Source of the DNA: Archangium violaceum Cb vi76
GTDB taxonomy: Bacteria; Myxococcota; Myxococcia; Myxococcales; Myxococcaceae
DNA length: 64,000 nt
Direction of reading: 5' to 3'
Assembly (NCBI RefSeq): GCF_000733295.1
Contig: NZ_JPMI01000216.1
Location: 1-64,000, forward strand
Shown: in pieces, positions 61,036 to 64,000 of the stretch
How the letters are laid out: the number at the start of each line of letters is the position of its first letter
Position numbering within the stretch: the stretch's first letter is position 1
Position numbers and translations under genes: made by a program
The notes under the pieces: model-generated
What the model saw: the letters and a program-made list of their open reading frames with translations, nothing else
Told to the model about the DNA's origin: nothing
Database searches by the model: none

Positions 61036-62088
61036 TTACGGCATGGGAGGACCGCTCACCGGAGCGGAAGGGTTCGCCTGCCCACCGCTTCGGAAGACCC
61101 GTAGACCTTCGGTGTACAGCGCGCGGTAGGCCTCCAGCGGCAATCCGCCCACCCGGACGCCGAACGTGTCCTCGTGTCCCGCGAGCCTGTGGGTGACGCG
61201 GGCGTTGACCTCGTTGCCGTAGTGGCGCCCGTCGTAGGTGTTGTCGGTCCGCGCGGTGACATCCGAGGGCACGGCGAAGTCGTAGACCTCGTCGAGCACG
61301 GACGTGAGCGCGTGCAGGCCGCGCAGGTAGTCCGGCAGCATGCCCGCGCGCTCCAGCTCGGCCACGTGCCACGCGGACAGCGGCGGCATCCACCCGATGA
61401 AGCGGGCCTCGGGGAAGAGGCCGCGCAGCTCGCCGAAGCGCGCCACCCGGGCCGGGTCCAGCACCCGCGGCGGGAGCCACACGCCCTCGGGGTCGAAGGT
61501 GCCGGCGTCGGGGCGGATCACCACCTCGAAGCGCTCGTCGTAGAACTTGGGGTAGGGCGACTGGTCCAGCACCGCCAGCACCGACCAGAGGAGCGCGTCC
61601 AGGGACAGGTAGCTCTTCCAGCGTGGCGGGGGGGCCTCGCTCCGGGCGACGAAGTCCGGCACGTCCACCTGCGCGTCCACGCGGGGGTCGAAGTTCACGA
61701 AGTCCGTCCCCACGATGACGAGCGAAGGCCTCGCCCCATGCGCGCGCAGCCACCGGGCATAGGCGAGGAACTCACCCACCACGCCCGCGCTGAACGCGAG
61801 GTTGAGGCAGCGGTGCGGTGCCAGCAGCGAGGGGCGCACGATGGTGGAGGTGGAGCTGCCCAGGATGAGGCAGTCGTAGCGGGCGGGGTCCTGGAGGAAG
61901 AGGTTGGCCTTGGAGACGCGCTCGTTGAACTCGTAGTTGCGCCCCGTGAGGCGGTTGCCCCGGCCGTACCAGAGCGGATCCACGAGCAGGTTGAGCGCGA
62001 GCGCCCCCAGCACGAGCACCGCCGTGGCCACCGCCCAATGCTTGAGGTACCTGTCCATGCTCACGGGCTCGTCCGAGGGGGAGAGCAT
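61036..62088 (-). CDS. SGNH-hydrolase-like (AlgX/DltD-type) protein of an O-acylation pair
   Basis: 350 residues from ATG 62088 (ATG 62058 is an alternative; neither has a strong ribosome site). One N-terminal membrane segment (AVATAVLVLGALALNLLVDP) is followed by a periplasmic domain. The Ser in DCLILGSSTSTIV and the later NTYDGRHYGNEVN (D-x-x-H) fit the SGNH/GDSL catalytic set of DltD/AlgX-like proteins. These accept acyl groups from a membrane MBOAT and put them on an extracellular polymer. An MBOAT gene lies directly upstream in the operon, 155 bases away. The acceptor polymer is unknown. Confidence 0.8.
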   Translation of the reverse strand: MLSPSDEPVSMDRYLKHWAVATAVLVLGALALNLLVDPLWYGRGNRLTGRNYEFNERVSKANLFLQDPARYDCLILGSSTSTIVRPSLLAPHRCLNLAFSAGVVGEFLAYARWLRAHGARPSLVIVGTDFVNFDPRVDAQVDVPDFVARSEAPPPRWKSYLSLDALLWSVLAVLDQSPYPKFYDERFEVVIRPDAGTFDPEGVWLPPRVLDPARVARFGELRGLFPEARFIGWMPPLSAWHVAELERAGMLPDYLRGLHALTSVLDEVYDFAVPSDVTARTDNTYDGRHYGNEVNARVTHRLAGHEDTFGVRVGGLPLEAYRALYTEGLRVFRSGGQANPSAPVSGPPMP

Positions 62089-62219
62089 CGCCGCTTCGGG
62101 ACGCAGACGGAAGGAGCGGAAGGGCCCCCGTCACCTTGCCTGCCCGGCATCCAGGCTGGGACTGACCCGCGGGCCAGGGCCGCCCACCAGGATAGAACGC
62201 CGCACAGGTGCCAACTGGG

Positions 62220-62237
62220 GGAGGAGCCGGCTCCTCC
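62220..62237 (-). terminator. Palindromic hairpin after the MBOAT gene
   Basis: An 18-bp perfect palindrome, GGAGGAGCC followed by GGCTCCTCC, lies 7 bases after the MBOAT stop. It could partly terminate transcription before the SGNH-like gene. Confidence 0.5.
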
Positions 62238-62243
62238 TCCGGG

Positions 62244-63776
62244 CTAGAAGTTGTAATAGATGAACTCGCTCACCTCGCTGAGGCGGAGGATGGCCACGGC
62301 GGCCATCGCGGCGCAGGCGAGCACCTGGCCCGGCGTGGGCTGCCAGCCCCAGCGTGATGCCGGAAATGCCTGGGGCGCGTCGTCCACCAGCGCGGGGTTG
62401 TGCGGCCCCATCCAGCGGTGCAGGCCGCCGGAGAGGAACACCACCGGGAGCGCCGCGAGCAGCACGCCCGTCTTCGTCGCCGCCCGGAAGAAGCCGGAGA
62501 GGTCGTCGTTCCACACGGCGCGGAAGGCCAGCCCCGTCTTCGCGCCGTCCGCCAGCCCCGCCATGCCCCGGAGCACGCCGAGCGCGCCCTCGAGTGTCTC
62601 GGCGCGGAAGAAGACCCAGGCCACCACCACGGCCACATAGGTGGCGGCGATGGCCAGGGGCCGTGTCCACCGGCCCTCCTGCCCGAGCGGCGCCAGTCCC
62701 CACCGCTCGCGCAGCGCGGTCCACATGTGCGTGACGACGAGCAGGGCCCCATGCAGCCCGCCCCAGAGGATGAAGTTCCACCCGGCACCGTGCCACAGCC
62801 CGCCGAGCAGCATGGTGAGCATCAGGTTGACGTAGCGGCGGACGCGGCCCTTCCGGTTGCCGCCCAGCGCCACGTAGAGGTAGTCGCGCAGGAAGCGCGA
62901 GAGCGAGATGTGCCAGCGGCGCCAGAACTCGACGATGCTCGCCGAGCGGTAGGGCGTGTCGAAGTTGAGCGGCAGGCGGATGTTGAACATCCACGCCAGC
63001 CCGATGGCCATGTCCGAGTAGCCGGAGAAGTCGAAGTAGAGCTGCAGCGAGAAGGCGATGGCGCCCACCCACCCATCCACGAGGCCCACCGGCACGCCCT
63101 GGGCCGCGGCGGCGAAGACGGGGTTGGCGAACTGCGCGACGACATCCGCCACGGCCACCTTCTTGAACAGGCCGCGGAAGATGCAGGTGAGGCCCACGGT
63201 GAGGCGCTCGGAGCGCGGGCGCGCCACGTCCGGCTCGGCGAACTGCGGGAGCATCTCCCGGTGGTTCACCAGGGGCCCGGCGATCTCATGCGGGAAGAAG
63301 GTGACGAAGAGGCCGTAGCGCAGCACGCTCGGCTCGCGGTGGCCGGTGCGGTAGCAGTCGACGAGGTAGGCCACCTGCTGGAAGGTATAGAAGGAGATGG
63401 CCAGCGGCAGCCGGGGCGCCACGTAGTCCCAGTGTGTCCCGAGCAGCGCCTGGAGGTTCTCCACGAGGAAGCCCGAGTACTTGAAGTACGCGAGCAGTCC
63501 GAGGTCGATGATGAGTCCCGCGATGAGGAGCCGGCGGGCGCGCGGCCTGTCCACGGAGGCCAGCGAGGCGATGCGGGCGCCGAGCAGGTAGTCGAAGGAC
63601 AGCGAGGCGACGAGCAGCAGCACGTAGCCGGCGGACCACCAGCCGTAGAAGACGAGGGAGGCGGCGAGGAGGGAGAACAGCGCCTCGCGCGTGCGGCCGC
63701 GGTGTCCCAGCCCGAAGTAGACGAGGAGGGCCGCGGGCAGGAAGACGAAGAGGAAGACGTGCGAGTTGAAGAGCAT
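62244..63776 (-). CDS. MBOAT membrane O-acyltransferase (AlgI/DltB/PatA-like)
   Basis: 510 residues from ATG 63776; the extension to 63815 is rejected because MLFNSHVFLFVFLPAALLVY is the typical AlgI start. About ten hydrophobic segments span the protein. The MBOAT signatures are ISFYTFQQVAYLVDCYRTGH, FFPHEIAGPLVNHREMLPQF, FWRRWHISLSRFLRDYLYV and the catalytic His in LLGGLWHGAGWNFILWG. AlgI-type enzymes transfer acetyl groups across the inner membrane for polysaccharide O-acetylation. The downstream SGNH-like gene is its expected periplasmic partner. Confidence 0.93.
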   Translation of the reverse strand: MLFNSHVFLFVFLPAALLVYFGLGHRGRTREALFSLLAASLVFYGWWSAGYVLLLVASLSFDYLLGARIASLASVDRPRARRLLIAGLIIDLGLLAYFKYSGFLVENLQALLGTHWDYVAPRLPLAISFYTFQQVAYLVDCYRTGHREPSVLRYGLFVTFFPHEIAGPLVNHREMLPQFAEPDVARPRSERLTVGLTCIFRGLFKKVAVADVVAQFANPVFAAAAQGVPVGLVDGWVGAIAFSLQLYFDFSGYSDMAIGLAWMFNIRLPLNFDTPYRSASIVEFWRRWHISLSRFLRDYLYVALGGNRKGRVRRYVNLMLTMLLGGLWHGAGWNFILWGGLHGALLVVTHMWTALRERWGLAPLGQEGRWTRPLAIAATYVAVVVAWVFFRAETLEGALGVLRGMAGLADGAKTGLAFRAVWNDDLSGFFRAATKTGVLLAALPVVFLSGGLHRWMGPHNPALVDDAPQAFPASRWGWQPTPGQVLACAAMAAVAILRLSEVSEFIYYNF

Positions 63777-63820
63777 CCGCGAGCCGGAGAGCGCCGGTGG
63801 CCCACAGGTTACCAAATCTC

Positions 63821-63853
63821 CCCTCGCCCTCCGGGAGAGGGACGGGGTGAGGG
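63821..63853 (+). repeat. REP-like dispersed element, copy 2
   Basis: A 33-base element: CCCTCGCCC, a 3-base loop, GGGAGAGGG, then ACGGGGTGAGGG, 27 of 33 bases the same as copy 1 (34122-34154) and in the same orientation. It is between genes, as is copy 1. Confidence 0.62.
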
Positions 63854-63902
63854 TGCCTGTCCCCCTGCTTCAGCCCGTGGCCCGGAGGTCCCCGAAAACG
63901 GC

Positions 63903-63934
63903 GAGGGCGCCCCCCCACGAAGGGAAGCGCCCTC
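63903..63934 (-). terminator. Hairpin after the gene at the window edge
   Basis: GAGGGCGC (63903-63910) and GCGCCCTC (63927-63934) form a perfect 8-bp stem just downstream of the stop codon at 63963-63965 on the minus strand. Confidence 0.6.
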
Positions 63935-63962
63935 ACCGGTGCATCGAGACGAAGCGGAAGGA

Positions 63963-64000
63963 CTACTTGGTCTCCGCGGCCGTCGTCGCCTTGGGCGCCT
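63963..64000 (-). CDS. C-terminal end of an unidentified gene
   Basis: Only the last 11 codons are inside the window, reading APKATTAAETK followed by TAG at 63965-63963. The Ala/Lys/Thr-rich tail says nothing about function. The strand and frame are supported by the terminator-like hairpin just beyond the stop; the gene itself lies outside the window. Confidence 0.5.
   Translation of the reverse strand, partial: APKATTAAETK

Overview
High-GC DNA from a myxobacterium, most likely a Cystobacterineae relative of Archangium, Cystobacter or Myxococcus. The evidence is lineage-typical genes: a DUF2378 (TIGR02265) paralogue, a CarF-type plasmanylethanolamine desaturase, an IF-3 gene (dsg/infC) that seems to start at ATC and carries a long Ala/Pro/acidic tail, Cys-rich lipoproteins, a large surface protein with Ig-like and calcium-binding repeats, and a Hanks-type kinase. 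I saw no rRNA, tRNA, CRISPR array, insertion sequence or prophage structural gene.

Layout. 1-5.7 kb: end of a giant surface protein, then TPR and DUF4388 proteins. 5.7-7.7 kb: a P450-TetR operon behind a strong palindromic operator. 7.8-14.4 kb: a DUF4105 envelope protein with a Ser-rich lipoprotein, a universal stress protein, a branched-chain amino-acid-type binding lipoprotein, a small Cys-rich lipoprotein and DUF2378. 14.4-27.5 kb: an accessory region with an SAM methyltransferase, an SDR, two GAF-like/LuxR regulators, a stand-alone LuxR HTH, a DUF3892 protein, a heme-oxygenase-like enzyme and a LuxI/FeeM-like acyltransferase. It also holds an operon of sigma factor, small regulator-like protein, ImmA/IrrE protease, NurA-like protein and HerA ATPase. 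Five related 16-bp lux-box-like palindromes sit in front of its transcription units and suggest one regulon.

27.8-34.1 kb: a tightly overlapped Rrf2-sufBCDSUT iron-sulfur assembly operon with an IscR-like operator. 34.2-40 kb: a lipoprotein with a start site that could be hidden in RNA structure, carF, an enoyl-CoA hydratase, a secreted PHB-depolymerase-like esterase, infC/dsg and a YkgJ cysteine-cluster protein.

40-55 kb: the most unusual block, nine genes on the minus strand. An RtcR-like regulator (CARF-like sensor plus AAA+ sigma-54 activator) lies upstream of a near-consensus sigma-54 promoter. That promoter is followed by a DUF4258 protein, a TerY-like vWA protein, a PP2C phosphatase, a kinase with zinc ribbons, an SF1 helicase, an unknown protein, a coiled-coil McrB-like AAA+ protein and a DUF2357-like zinc-ribbon protein. 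It looks like an inducible, phosphorylation-controlled DNA-processing or defence system.

55-64 kb: a TPR/DUF3857-transglutaminase lipoprotein, a transmembrane Ser/Thr kinase, an SGNH-like protein with an MBOAT O-acyltransferase (polysaccharide acylation), and the end of one more gene. Most genes overlap by ATGA/GTGA or nearly touch, so the window reads as a set of compact operons.
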